A DNA stretch of 64,000 bases from Halichondria panicea. Its lineage: Eukaryota > Porifera > Demospongiae > Suberitida > Halichondriidae. Of the stretch, positions 1 to 12,523 are shown piece after piece. The DNA is taken from contig NC_087382.1 of assembly GCF_963675165.1 (NCBI RefSeq), positions 5,371,963 to 5,435,962 on the forward strand. Direction: 5' to 3'. Within the stretch, counting starts at the first letter, position 1, and every line of letters begins with the position of its first letter. The translations under genes were made by a program, and so were the position numbers. The notes under the pieces were generated by a model. It worked only from the letters and a program-made list of their open reading frames with translations. It was not told the origin of the DNA and ran no database searches.

Positions 1-1908
1 CACATTTAAAATCAGTGTTATGGCTGTTGACCAAGTTGAAAATCCAATAAATGCAACAATTTGCAGTTCTGTTATCACTGAGAGTAGAGTTGGTCGTCTC
101 AAAGAAGGACAGGCAGAACAAGAAGTTGGCAATCAGTGCACAGAATTAGAGTACAATGTATTCTCACAAGACAGCTCTGCTCAAGTGGAACTCTATGCTG
201 AAGGTCCATGCATTAATTTGGGAATTTCAAGACAACTTATCAATATTTCTTTTCAAATCTGCTCATGCCCTATTGGGCTCAAATCTGTCGAGTCCGATAT
301 TGAGTGCAAGTGTGTTTGTGATCTAGACTTGCAACAAAGATATCGGATAACAAACTGTTTTGAGGAAAATGGAACTGTAACGCTGGAAAGAAATAACAAC
401 ATGTGGATAGAAGTCATAAATACTACGAACGAAACAGGTTACGTTGTTAGCAGTACACTTGACTATTGTGTGCAAAAACCAGTCAACATCCGTCTAAGCA
501 ACCCTGACAAACAGTGTGCCTACAATCGAAGTGGTGTCTTGTGTGGAGAATGTGAACCAGGACTCAGTCTTGTATTAGCTACGTCAAACTGTAAAGAATG
601 CTCTGATCTTTACCTTCTTCTACTAATACCATTTGCGCTGGCAGGCATATTGCTAGTTGCTTTAATTCTCGTGCTCAACATCACTATAGCAACTGGAACT
701 ATTCATGGCCTCATATTTTACGCCAACATAGTAGTTGCTAATAAAGCAATTTTTTTTTCTATATAGTTTAAACAACTTTTTATCAGTTTTTGTATCATGG
801 TTGAATCTTGACCTGGGAATCGAGACATGCTTTTACGATGGAATGAACTCTCAAGCAAAAGTACTCCTTCAAGTTGTCTTTCCCGCTTACCTGTTTCTTC
901 TTATGTTTCTTATTATCATTTTGAGCAAGTACTTTGACTCATTTGCAAAGCTCCTCTCCAAAAGGAACCCAGTTGCTGCCCTAGGCACTCTCGTTTTATT
1001 CTCTTATCAAAAATGTTTACAGTTTATCATTGATGCACTATAAAACAGGGTCTTGGAATATCCTGACGGATCCACCAAGACAGTATGGTTGTTTAACGGC
1101 AATGTGCTATACTTCACTCCCAAACACATCCCTCAGTTTGTTGATGCAGCCATAATCCTCATTGCTGGTGGATTGTTCACTGTGCTGCTCTTTTTTGGAC
1201 AATAGTTTCCGCGCTGTTCCAAGGTTATGAAATAGACCAAAAAACAAAGTACATTGGTTTCATGGACGCATATCATGCTCCATTCACTCCCAAGCATCGC
1301 TACTGGGTGGGACTGCTCCTCTTTGCTCTTATTGTTCACAATATACTAGCTTCCATGGCTCCAGACAATTTTCTTCCCGTGCTATCATCTGGGGCTGTAT
1401 CAGTTGGACTGATTGGATGGAAACTACTGAATAATCGTTTGTTAAAAGTAGCTAAGTTCTGTGATTCCCTCGGAAATCTCTATCTACTCAACGTTGCTAT
1501 TCTAGCATTTGGCACCTCCTATGTCAAAGATACAAATAAAGATCAGTCAGCACTAGCCAATATTTCAATGGCTATATTATTTACCCTATTTGTGACAGCC
1601 CTCAGCTACCATTTTTACCAATAATATTCGTACTCAAGAAGAGTAGTACATGGCTGAAGATAGAGGACACCATAAGGAACTTAGGAGCAGGTGCTGCAGA
1701 CATGAGACTCCGACGAGCTAAAAATGCCCGGGAAATGTATCAGCTGGTAGCCGATGAAAACAATGATAATGAATTACTCGAAGCAGTAGACAAATATGAT
1801 CAAAGAGACCCCGTGTACCCACCTTACACTGATGGAGCAGAGGAAGAAGCTGACCCTGATCATTACATCACTCCTCCCATCATCAGACCAGCCACCAGGC
1901 CTGACTAG
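1..1908 (+). pseudogene. Cys-rich extracellular/multi-TM protein, 3' part, decayed
   Basis: The window opens inside this gene. The first block (about 20-760) encodes a Cys-rich ectodomain (motifs CSCPIG, CKCVCD, CGECEPG) followed by a membrane segment. Blocks at 735-1043, 1050-1202, 1262-1624 and 1702-1908 encode several more hydrophobic helices and an acidic, Pro-rich cytoplasmic tail ending in a stop at 1906-1908. The blocks are collinear but lie in different frames. Breaks seen are a shift in the poly-T run near 751-765, in-frame TAA at 1041, TAG at 1203 and TAG near 1233 (both at positions where the flanking sequence suggests Trp), a shift near 1240 and a shift at 1621. I recognise the type as a large sponge family of Cys-rich repeats followed by a multi-TM C-terminus; its function is unknown. 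Three nonsense codons plus three shifts favour a pseudogene over sequencing error. Confidence 0.7.
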
Positions 1909-2268
1909 CTGAGACTATCCTACAGAGACGAGCTAGCCCCCCTCACCACAGAGGACTACAGAAGACCAGCCCAAGGTGAATGACAACCACAATGCAAGGT
2001 TGTTACAACCTGTTTTCCAGGTTGTAACAACCTTTCTGCAACCAAACCACCTTGTAGCAAGCTTGTTACAAGCTTGACATTTCTGTATGGGAGTGCTGAC
2101 CGTTATCTACCCCTCTCTAGAATATTGATACTTGTAATTTACTCTAGTATAACTCCATGCACCCCAGCTGTCTAATGATGTTTTAAGTACTGTTAAGTGT
2201 ATATATGAGTCACTGTTACAATGATAGCATGTGCATGATGTCACTTATCTGCTACCATGGTCTGACAG
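1909..2268. other. spacer with a short hairpin
   Basis: No coding signal. A strong inverted repeat lies at about 1997-2033 (AGGTTGTTACAACCT, then GTTTTCC, then AGGTTGTAACAACCT), followed by a weaker one near 2055-2075. This separates the decayed gene upstream from the first recognisable DNAJC13-like exon. No upstream DNAJC13 exon was found here. Confidence 0.5.
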
Positions 2269-2409
2269 GTTGAGATAGCCCTAGAGGCGCTGTACAACGT
2301 GATCCATAACAACGCAGGAGTGGAGACACAGTGCAACGAACATTTTAAACTCCTCTTCTCATTCTTCAGGTTCCAGGGTGCCAAGAAGCTGCAGATGCTA
2401 ACTCTCAAG

Positions 2410-3090
2410 GTACACAAAACACGCACTCCACGATTGATTTGGGTGTGACTTTACCTCATAATGGTATGAAAATAAAGGTATAGATGGGGTGGGGCTATTG
2501 CTGTGAGCAAAGTTTTGTCCTGATTTGTGAAAAGGTTGTTTTTTAGGGAGGGCAGGGGGGGGCGTAATCTACACAGTCTCAAAAGGTAGAAGTGTAAACA
2601 TGTTATTGTAAGCAAAAATTCAGAGTTTATAGTTCAAAGTTTTGATATTGTTAGGTGAGAATGAGCAGGTTTGATTCTTGGGCTACTAGATCCATTGGCA
2701 GCACGTCCAATTTAATAGGGTGGCCTTGAGATGATTTTGCACCCACGAAAAGGTATACACTCACTAACATTACCCGCTACAGCTAGTGTATACAGTATTA
2801 TGGCTTGTGTTATCATTCCTTTAAGCCACTCGTGTACGTAGCTTATGTATACATGTATAAATGTGATATCATAATTATGTAGTGTTTGTATTACGAATGC
2901 TCGAATTGTTACCTATACATGTACTGAAGCTATGTCAACTGAAAATTCATTTGCCGAAAAATTAATTTTCTACAGCACTTGCAATGTACATAAAACAAAT
3001 AAATAAAACAAAACCTTCTACAGTGAATACCTTCAATGTACATTGTATATCATTATTAGTTTTATCTATCTAGCGTATAGTATATAGTGT
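2410..3090. other. intron sequence of the DNAJC13-like gene
   Basis: Start of a 4.4-kb intron (donor GTACAC at 2410). AT-rich with poly-G stretches near 2545-2565. No exon, RNA gene or clear repeat end was seen before the antisense transporter copy begins at 3091. Confidence 0.5.
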
Positions 3091-6000
3091 TCAATGCTGA
3101 GCTGATAAATATCGATCATAGACCTCCTCCACAACAGCTTGTGCATTGTAGTCCTCGTCTCTAACTCTCCTTTTGTACCAGCGAGCCAGGAGGCAGTACA
3201 AGATGAATCCAAACAAACTGATGCCTGTCTTCACTTCGAATATGACCAGCGAGTATTTTAAGTCTAATTCTAAATTTATCGCTATAATATAAAAGATTAA
3301 AACAAGTACATTCGTGTAGCCAGTTAGAAGCCCTCTCATTCTGTACGGAGCTTGAGCACAAACTAACTCCAGCATAGCGCAAATGAGTATCATTCGTAGC
3401 AAACCGTTTGATATTGAAGTTAAGTACAATATAACAACCATTTGTTTGTTCATTAAGTATTGAGTTAAGCTCAAACGTATAACGAGAAAAGTGATGTTGA
3501 GAATGGTATTCACAAAAGACACTAGGCCAATAGTTTTTAGAATACTCGGAAACTTGTTTTTGAATATCGGGTAAATAACAAACTCGTTAATCAAGGTACA
3601 TATCATTCCGTACCACCAAGTGTTGTAGGTTACCAAGCCAATTAATAGCGAATTACAATAGGTTGAACCTAGTGGATTTATCTTTGCAATCATTCGTGAG
3701 TTATTGAGCATAAGAGGGAAGCAGACAAACCATAGTGAAATACTGAGAGTAAACAGGCGTAGGATGGTCTTCACATCTTCAACTTGCTCTGTAGTGAATG
3801 GACCACCGTATCTCGACTTTCCCAGGTCCATTCTTGAAGGTACGTCTTCCTCACAGTATGTGAGAGCACTGCGATTGAGGGGAGCTTTGTGCTTGGCTGC
3901 AAACTTGAGAACTTGGTAGATGGTTTTTATAGCTTGTGGTGAGAGTTGGGCTCAATAATCAACCATGACTTGGCTAAGATGAAATCCAAAACAAGAATGA
4001 TACTCATGCATAAAGGTGGTACAATTAACAATAGCTGGGTACTATTTGTGTTGAGAAGCACACTTGTGCAAATCTTCGAGAGACAATAAACGGCAATAAA
4101 ACTGAGCCACACGCCAACAAAAATACTAAAAATGTACCAAGCAATGAATGCAGTGATGCTTGAGGAAGAAGCATCTGGCATTTGGTCCAAACCAAGCTGT
4201 AGTGAAGTTACAATGGAGGCTACCAACCCCACCATAAAGATGCTACCCCCCAAAGTGAACAAAGTATAGGCTACGTAGTAATTTTGTAAGTTCGTGGGGA
4301 CTAGAAGAAATGCGCTGAAAGCCATTTTTGTAAGAAATAACAGTATCCAACCAATCCGAAGTACTTTGTAGTTTCCAAGTCTTGCGTCTGCTACCCACCC
4401 TGATATAACACTTGCCAGCAAGCCAAACCATAGATGTAGGAGAGAGGGATTGGAAACGGAAGTGGGCCTCGGAAAACATCCGCGCCTCGCTTTCTTGTCT
4501 TCTTTTCTTGCCTCAAAATGAGGAAAACTCATTGCATAAGCGGTGAAAGAAGAGGGAAAGAGACACAATCAACACAACAGTGCATTGGTGGTACATGGTA
4601 ATAGTAAGGAGAATGTGCAGAGCTAGTGGTATTGGATACTTGTTTCACAGTAGATATAAAATCATCAGAGGATGCTTAGTTCCCTGAAATTGTGAATATA
4701 TTTGTGACTGTCAGAGGCTTCTCTTTTGCTGCCAACTTAATTAAATGAAAAAGAAAACCATCAAGAAGTCCACTAGTTTGAGGCAATAACCATGATCATT
4801 CATACGACAAGATACATAATACACCATGTAACTTTCTTAATAATAATTTATTGTTTTCACTTTTGATGAATCAATTGTACTATATATATATACTAGGCTA
4901 GTGAGCGTACATTTCAATTTCCAATTCATTAAGTATAATTACATACACTTGGAGACAGCAAAAACACTCCACAGCACTGCCAGTTGCTTTCTAAGTGTAA
5001 AACGAGTGGGATCAAACTAAACAACATTAACAAAAACTTACACGATAAAATGATTATTATACAGCTATAATTATGATTAGTTTAGCACTCTAATCAGACA
5101 GTCTTAGATGGAGAGAAGCTGGTGAGGTATATACAAGGGTGTATATATAGCCGGAACAGCCGATAACATTTACGAGGGCGGTGACGTGTAGGGGTGTAGA
5201 GAGGAGGGGTATTCTTCTGTCTTCTTTTCTTCAGCGTACTCAGTAAGTTTTGGCTTGCGAGGTATTGCTATATAAAATATAGATGAAACAGCATTTGTAG
5301 TAGTTAAATATCTCGGGGCTACAGGCCCTTCATCACAATCTACTACCGGGCCAATAACAATTATGAGGTAAAAATAGGTGACTACACATTCATGCACACA
5401 AAAGCTATACATCCACCTGATCCAAAACTAATGCTCTTGGGGTGATCACCAATCATAAGGGAATGTATGCCTAAAATTAAAATTTCTGTAACGCTTAGCG
5501 TATTCCCAAAAAAGGGATCTTTAGTAGTGCTCTTTAATTCAACTTTTTTCTAGCACTAAATTCTACCAGCTGATGTATGACTAATTTTCTTTGGCTTGGG
5601 GTGATACCACATGATTTACCAACAAGCATATTGAAGTATACGACTTAAACATTAATCATTTCAGAGAAAAAGGGATAAATGTGTACAATACAAGATTAAA
5701 CTTACCTAAATTCAATGAAGAAGATAGTTGCAACGGTAAATAGAGCTTAAATAATGGTTATTCACTATCTATATAAAGCACAGTTGCACTGGATACTGGA
5801 AAACTTGACAGAATACTAGTGACAACTCATAAAATCCTAGATTTGCAATAATCTCAGTTACCCGCGAAGTTCCTGGGGAATAGATTAGCCCTCATTAAGC
5901 GAGGCGCGGATGTTTATCGAGGTCATAATTATGTGAAGTACATTGAAATCTACTTCCGTTTCCAATCCCTCTCTCCTACATCTATGGCCAAACAAACAAA

Positions 6001-6217
6001 CAGGAATAACAATCCGCCATTTCTGGAAGTTGCGTTCTTTTATATTGCTGGAAAGTATGCTTAATAATGTGAAGCATGCTATGCTTGCCAAAGTAACATT
6101 AAACAGGAGAAGAAACGCTCCCTTAGAGTAAAACCATCTTACTTGATAGTGACATTTGCAGCGGTGTCTTGTCTTTGGTATATTCAAACTTCTACTTGTA
6201 GAATTGAACTGATTCAT
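3091..6217 (-). pseudogene. SLC15-like (POT/PTR) transporter copy A, split by a TIR element
   Basis: Antisense copy inside intron 1 of the DNAJC13-like gene. The N-terminal part runs from ATG at 6217 down to 5987 (motif RWFYSKGAF) and is cut by the element at 4429-5986. It resumes at 4428 with the POT-like motif GWVADARLGNYK and the shared QLGLDQMPDASS. Skipping the element and one copy of the 7-bp duplication restores the frame exactly. A one-base frameshift lies at about 3930-3945, after WLIIEPNS. The C-terminal half (3926-3091) is open and ends in the family tail YDRYLSAQH. This is the most divergent copy in the window (for example TYCEED where the others have TYWEE), so it is an older branch than the tandem array. 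The family moves peptides, histidine or nitrate with protons; the substrate here is unknown. Confidence 0.75.
4429..5986. mobile_element. 1558-bp non-autonomous TIR element inside transporter copy A
   Basis: Ends are inverted repeats: CATAGATGTAGGAGAGAGG at 4429, and its reverse complement ending at 5986. Similarity continues for about 60-90 bp per side (to about 4492 and back to about 5890), with an extra ~35 bp on the right arm. The flanks carry an exact 7-bp duplication GCCAAAC (4422-4428 and 5987-5993). Removing the element plus one copy rejoins the transporter frame, which fixes the boundaries. The interior is AT-rich and I recognise no transposase. An 80-residue minus-strand open stretch at 5170-5412 (ending KKTEEYPSSLHPYTSPPS) is unassigned. 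The superfamily is uncertain: 7 bp is between the usual hAT (8) and shorter target sizes. Confidence 0.85.
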
Positions 6218-9200
6218 TTCTCTCGAACTTGCAAATCACATGCACTAAATCAAATGAACTAAACTGTTGTTGATGTTCATTCATGCTTAAAAGAAACACA
6301 TGTCATGTGTGTATATGTAGTACTTCATTGTTTTCATGGAAAATGAAAGGTACAGTACAGTAACTGTGCATGCATGCATGGGCGTTCGTTTTTCTTACTA
6401 TTTGTAATCTGCTCAGTTAGTAGTTTTCTAGAGAGCCTAGTAACTTGAATATACTATTACCGTGACACTTTCCCATGATAACATGCAGCTATGAAATATG
6501 AAATAGGCAAATAGGGACTTTGCAGGTGACCTAAATATTGATGCACCGGAATTCGTACAGTGAAACGAAGTCTGAATACCATAACACAATAGTGGGTCAA
6601 CTTGGCGAGGAAATTCGTTTGGCAAATCTTGATAGGATTAATTATGTTTTTTTGATTGCGCACGTAATCAACAATGCATGCTCAGCAAAATCCCTAATTT
6701 ATAGAATGTGCATGCAATTGCTATAGCAGCTCGTCATGTTTACCCACTATGTAATTATAATCGGTGCTTATTATAATGGAAATGTCTTGTGTTATTGGAT
6801 GCCATTGAGTTAATTTGGGGACAAGTTCACCTTTACGTGTGTATATCGCTGCAGTTGATGTCAAGCGTGACAGGGAACAAAAGTTGTGTGTCCAGCATTG
6901 CAGAGTCCAACGTCCTGCAGTACCTCTTTCTGGTGCTCTACATGCTTCCCACTTGTAAGTCGCTATACATGACCGTGTAAATATCCTTTGCAGCTAGTAT
7001 ATGAATTTACCAGTTCAACTTTTGAGTGAAGGACACTTATAAAGTCACGACTTTGTAGATACATTTTCAAAAGGGTTGTACACAATCTCTAATTTATGGG
7101 TGGAATTACTGTTCTCCAGAGATTCACTGATTTTTATCCCTATGAATCGAACCTATACACAACCACTATACATACAGCGCACTGCTACATGCATGACATG
7201 GCTTCTTATAATTATATCGCTTTGTCTTGTGTTGCAGCCCATGAATTGGTACTGGAAGTGTTCCAAGCCCTCACTTCAAACACTCAGATTGTCAAGGAGA
7301 GCATTCAAAAAGGTTGGGCTTGCATTACACACACATTACTTGACACAGTGTTTAATTGAGGTGTCCTATACAGTAAGTTCCTCATTGGCATGCACATTAT
7401 CTTCCATTCTACATGCATTACCTTAATATGTACATGTATAAGCACGATGCATTTCAGAGACCATCCGTAAATATAATACCTGCGATCTGCCATCATAATA
7501 ATATGTAACAACAAGAATGCCTTACCTGGTTGCATGGTTGGGGTTAGTATAGTATTATACACGTACAGAAAACACAGGAAAACTATACTAACTGGTGTAC
7601 TAATCAAGGCTCCTCTGCCCATACAGGTGCCCTGATTTACCTCCTTCAGTTGTTCTGCAACTCTCAGAACCCGACCGTTCGTGAAGAGACTGCCTCCCTT
7701 CTTGCCAAGATGATCACCGACAAATTAGTGGGTCCTAAAGTGAGATTGTCCTTTCCAAGTTCTTACCTCTCATCTTCATGGACGCCATGCGAGACAACTC
7801 TGAGGCCAGCGTTCACATGTTCGAAAGCGAGTAAACACAAATTAAGGATTAAACTGTGAATTGGTGCATATAGTAGTACCTAATTAAGTACCAAAGGGTC
7901 ACGCTCTAGGAAATTGCATTAACAGTTACTGGTATCATAGTTTGAAACATGTTTTGTTTGTGAATTGAGGTGTTTTAGTTCTCTTGCTCAATTAAAAAAA
8001 GAACCTCTTTTTACATAAACTGTGAAATGGTGGTGTAGCTTCGTTAATTAAGGTCACGCTTTAGTGCATTAACGGTTACTGGTATGTAGGTTGAAAGCCA
8101 TGTTGTTTTCTTTGTGTAAAACACACAAAATGAATGCACGCAGTTACTTTCATTATATTATTCGGTGTTTTAGTTCTCTTGCTCAATTAAAAAGAAACTC
8201 TTTGTAATTTCAGACAATCAGGAGAACCCGGAGCTGATTTGGAATGACGAGGCCAGAGAGAAAGTGTCGGGAGTATATAGTGTCTAAAATGAACAAGGAG
8301 TGAGTTGAGGGTTTCAGTGGTTTACAATGTACGTTGTATTGACTCGGGTTATGGAGTGTTGTTCACAAGTTTTTTCGGTAGAAAACAATTTAGAAGGGTC
8401 CTTGATGTGTGATATGGATTTTGAAACAACTTCATAAATAATGTGTAGTAACTATTCAAATCCCAAGTAAAAAGATGCATTCTGTAGCTGTAAAACGATC
8501 TCATGGTATGTTAGTTTGAATAACTTTTTCCCCTATAATAGGTTCTTCCTCAAGCAGAAGGAAGACCCCGACACTCTGTGGAGGTTGCCCGATAATTTTG
8601 AGGTGGTCTATTCACAGGTACAAGGGGAGATCATGGTGGGCGGAGTCTTCTTAAGGATATTTATATCGCAGCCTACTTGGGTGAGTGTCCACTGATCGAC
8701 TAAACGTACTAGATGCTTCTAGCTATTGCTGTTAAGCTTATGTACGTATCTGCCTTTACATGTAGCATAATTTTATTGTGTAGGTTCTGAGGAAACCAAA
8801 GGAGTTTTTGATATCACTACTCGACAAGTTTGGGCTGCTCTCACAGTCTGCTCATCCTGATGTGAGTGAATAATTTATGTGCTAAATGTGTGTGCGTTTT
8901 ATAGTAAGAATTAGTCACATACTGTTGTTACGGTACATTTGTTGAGGGGTTAATTAGAAAAGATGTGCAATTATTAAAATGTACGTATAATAAATTTCTT
9001 GTTACACCAAAATTCCATTCAAATTTATTCTGCGTTTACACTGTATAACTCCAATTGTCAGACTTACTATCCTAACCCCCCCATCCAGGGAGAGATCCTG
9101 GAGACAGTGACAGAGGCTTGTGTTTATCTCTTTACTGCCCAACCATCACTAGCGGACCAGATAAGCTCCTAGAGTGATGGAAGCTAGCCCCTTTTAACGA

Positions 9201-10631
9201 TCACCCGTGCGTGGTGGAAAGGTCAACCATACATGCAAGTACCATAACAAATTAATTGATAATTATTCTGTAATTATCAGTCTCTCCGGTTCTTGTTCCA
9301 GGTTCCACCGCTGGGTCACATTCCCAGGATCCTGGCCCGAATGAAGGCTGACAACGAAGTTATTCCAAAAGCTTGTCTTCAGGTCACACACATACTGGCA
9401 GACAGCGAGGTAAAAATACAATACATTCATAATACAGCTGTACAAGTGTCAAATTAATAGGGTCAAACGTACCTGCTGCATGTTACGTAATGTTGCTCAC
9501 CATTCTCATTTACCTTTGATTTAGTGAAGCACTTTTTCTATCTAAGTTTGCGGGTTGCACAAAATTATTGAATGTGTCAAGTTTGTCTCTTAGTTCTCTT
9601 TTTCTGTGGTTACTGTACATGTACCAGTAAAAGAATAATTTAGTTCGATAAGCATCAATTTTTATTTTCTATTGCCAGCTAGTAATGAGTTAGTTGTTAC
9701 GGTTTCTCTTAACTTTCACAGGTCTGTGTGCGAACGATGTCCAAGTGTGACACAGTGGTTCCGTTGATCTGTGCCATGAAGAAGAGGAAAGACAGTGTAC
9801 ACGTTGCCGCAGAGACCATCAAAAAGCTATATGACCTCATGATTCCCGAGCTAGTGGTACAGGTATGTGAATCGTATGGAATACTAGGAACTATAATTGA
9901 TTGACATATTCACATAAGTGTTAATAAGTGACTCATCCCTGTTCCACGTACACAGGCTGTGAATGGAGAGTTGATCCCGTTCCTACTGAAGCTGCTTGAA
10001 GACCCTCTGTCTGAGTGTGACAAGCCGTCAGCCACTAAAGCACTCATAGCTGAGTCACTCAAGAACATGGCTAAAGACCTCGCCAATGGAGAGAGGGTCA
10101 GTACATAGCTCAAAACAAAATAGTACCCACAGATTAATCATAGTTGAACCATATAATTATGTATACAGCTTGAGGATGTACCTGTACATGTACATTGTAG
10201 CTCTTCTATGATCATTAGTATGAACCAAAACTCAACCTAAATAAGCACATGTGTAGAAAAAAATTAATGATGATCGCTCCCTATAGTATTGCACTGACAA
10301 TTTGTGTGAATTTGCTTATCATCAATCTTGGTTGCCAGGAAGTTTAACGAATCACACGCTCACCCACCCCCTTCTCCACACACACACACACACACAACCA
10401 CAGATATTAGAGATACTGGAAAAATCCCCTGTGTGGTCGGCGTACAAAGACCAGAAACATGATCTCTTTCTCACCAACACGACTGTATCTGGTTACCTTA
10501 CGGGTCCGTCTGGCGTAGCTGGTTACCTCACGGCTGGAACCTCGTCGTCGGCTAACAATGCAAACAGTGCTCCATCCCCACTAGAGCCGCCGGAGGACGC
10601 ACCCACTGGCGATGATGACGATGATGACTAG

Positions 10632-11640
10632 CTGTATCTTAGGTTGTTATATAATTGTATTTGAGTTGTGAGTACAAAAACTGCTTTCTATTTTTAAAGT
10701 CTGTAATAATTAATAATTGTATCGTGGATTTTGAGGTACATATGACATTTTAATTTTGATTATGGTAAAGATCATGCAGTTAAAAACTGATAATCATGTA
10801 TGACTGTGAAGTGTCTCTTTGTGATGCCAGGAGTGCATGAATATTGAGTCATGCACTCCTAGGTCCTTCATAGGTAGACCTATACATTGTCGGGTGAAAA
10901 ATCAGCTTCTTGCTTTTCGTACATCCGTTTTCATCCGGCAGCTGTTTGATTATTTATAAGCGCCATGCACCATCATTCCAGAGGAATACGCTTATATGCA
11001 TGCATGCATAAATTTAATGCGAACTTTGATCTGAACTGCAAACTTTGATCTGAACTAAGAGCTGCCTCAGATCCAAATCATGTACAGTTCACATCACCAG
11101 GATGTGAGGAACTTGTTCCGGTTCTTCAACATTATAATTAAAAATGATAGTCCATGCAATTCTAAAAAAAATTTGGCATGTGACATTTGCAATATAATTT
11201 ATGATCTGTGTCTGATAAATTGCATAAGATTCTGTTGAAGTTCCACCATGCTCTAGTGTAAATTATTGTTTTTATGTCAGGTAACCTGCATGAACGTATA
11301 TGCATGATTGTCTTCAGCATATCAAGTCTCTGCTGCTCATACTGCATGCATGATGTAAACCACATTGAAAATAATAACCAACACCAACCCATTTTGTTTA
11401 CATCCTTTTAATTTAACCATTAGATCTAGCTACATGCTTATTTTAACTCCAACTGTGTTCATTAGTTTGAAGAACTGACGAGATATCATTGAGCGGCTCA
11501 ACCAGCCCTATACTTCCTCTCATTTTAGCCTTATTTGTACACTTTCTTCCCCAAATCGTATACATTTAGATCGCTTTTTTTTTATTTTCAACTCAACCCT
11601 AATACTAGACGTCTAAGGCTTGACAAATACAAGTGCTATA
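10632..11640. other. intergenic, DNAJC13-like 3' flank
   Basis: No gene seen. It contains a short inverted repeat around 10828-10860 (GGAGTGCATGA and TCATGCACTCC) and a tandem duplication of AACTTTGATCTGAACT near 11021-11056. The end of this interval leads into the 5' flank shared by the transporter copies. Confidence 0.4.
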
Positions 11641-12177
11641 CGATATAATTATACTTGATATTTCTCTGTGGCTGTTTTAGTTTCATTTTCCAGTATATAT
11701 ATTTATGTATTAGACGGTGCAATTATATTAACTGTATGAATGTGGTATGAGGTTTGTTTTGACCGTTAATGGGAGAGGTATTTTGTTTTTCCAAATGCAC
11801 ATATTCACCATTCTTCGCCATATAGTATATATGCAAACAGTTTGTCAATGGGCACTTATTTTGATGCTTTTTGAGCTTGTATTAACAATCAATGGGATAT
11901 TAATACTGAAAATTAAAGCAATAACATGACTCTGCTCATGACTATATTTAGTCAAGTAGTAAACCACTTCGTTCAACATTTACATACATATATACATGCA
12001 CAAGTGCATTGCATGATTGTGCATGCATGTATCTTCATGCATGCATGTGCATATATATATGCAAGAACTATATTTAGTATTAGTGTTTAGCAGCCATCCC
12101 TATATACATGTGCACTGTGTGTCTGTTATGAGACAAACTAACTCTACGAGCGGAGGCAGCCCTCTGGTATCAAGGAA
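11640..12177 (+). pseudogene. SLC15-like stub: 5' flank and first ~17 codons
   Basis: The 5' flanking sequence is almost the same as that upstream of copies B (14030-14840) and C (17715-18196), including the TTTGACCGTTAATGGGAGAG segment. The ATG at 12128 starts the shared N-terminus MRQTNSTSGGSPLVSR. Similarity stops abruptly at 12177, where the other copies continue into the NGCCKYRVRW region. The rest of the gene is replaced by unrelated sequence containing Gypsy integrase fragments. This marks one truncated unit of the tandem array. Confidence 0.75.
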
Positions 12178-12523
12178 CTGTCAGGAACTGTGATACAAGT
12201 CACTCTTCGCATTTTGCACATTCTATCATCTATACACTCCCTGCTTCTTTGGACTTGAGTGGATTGACTTTCCTACTGCTTTGTTTTGCCATACAGTGTA
12301 TTTGTGGTGCCCGCTCTAGCATTGGTCACGCTTTCAAAGCATCCTGGCACCAATGGACCTGGCTACCGAACTGCAAATAGGTTAAACTAATAATTACACT
12401 TGTGTGCGGTCTCTTTTTTTCTGTACTTAAAATGATTATGTGTTTTAAAGGGGGACACCCCCCCAAAAAAACTGGAAGAGCTTCTGCCCACTTGGAGTGG
12501 AAGTCAGTACATGTAATTATGTA

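Larger units (their letters stand above)
2269..10631 (+). pseudogene. DNAJC13: DNAJC13/RME-8-like gene, C-terminal exons only, disrupted
   Basis: Eleven exons collinear with the C-terminal armadillo-like region of DNAJC13 (endosomal J-domain protein acting with retromer and Hsc70): 2269-2409, 6855-6954, 7238-7312, 7627-7830, 8214-8299, 8542-8680, 8784-8861, 9089-9160, 9302-9409, 9722-9862 and 10404-10631, plus 9956-10096. Recognisable stretches include [45 protein letters not shown] and [11 protein letters not shown]; the tail is acidic (DDDDDD). About 430 residues are represented, against about 2240 in the animal protein, and the J domain and the rest of the N-terminus are absent. Damage: a frame change near 7744 inside exon 4 and an extra base by its donor; an in-frame TAA at 8285 with a shift in exon 5; the donor after 9160 reads ATAAGC instead of GTAAGC. 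The last seven exons otherwise keep frame. Probably a truncated duplicate. A live gene whose 5' part is misassembled elsewhere is the alternative. Confidence 0.8.

Noticed and set aside
5170-5412. 80-codon minus-strand open frame inside the 1558-bp TIR element as a transposase
   Set aside because: Far too short, with no catalytic motif or family resemblance.
9161-9301. Possible U12-type AT-AC intron at the ATAAGC donor
   Set aside because: The 3' end is a normal CAG, not AC, and the U12 donor consensus ATATCC is absent. A G-to-A change is simpler.
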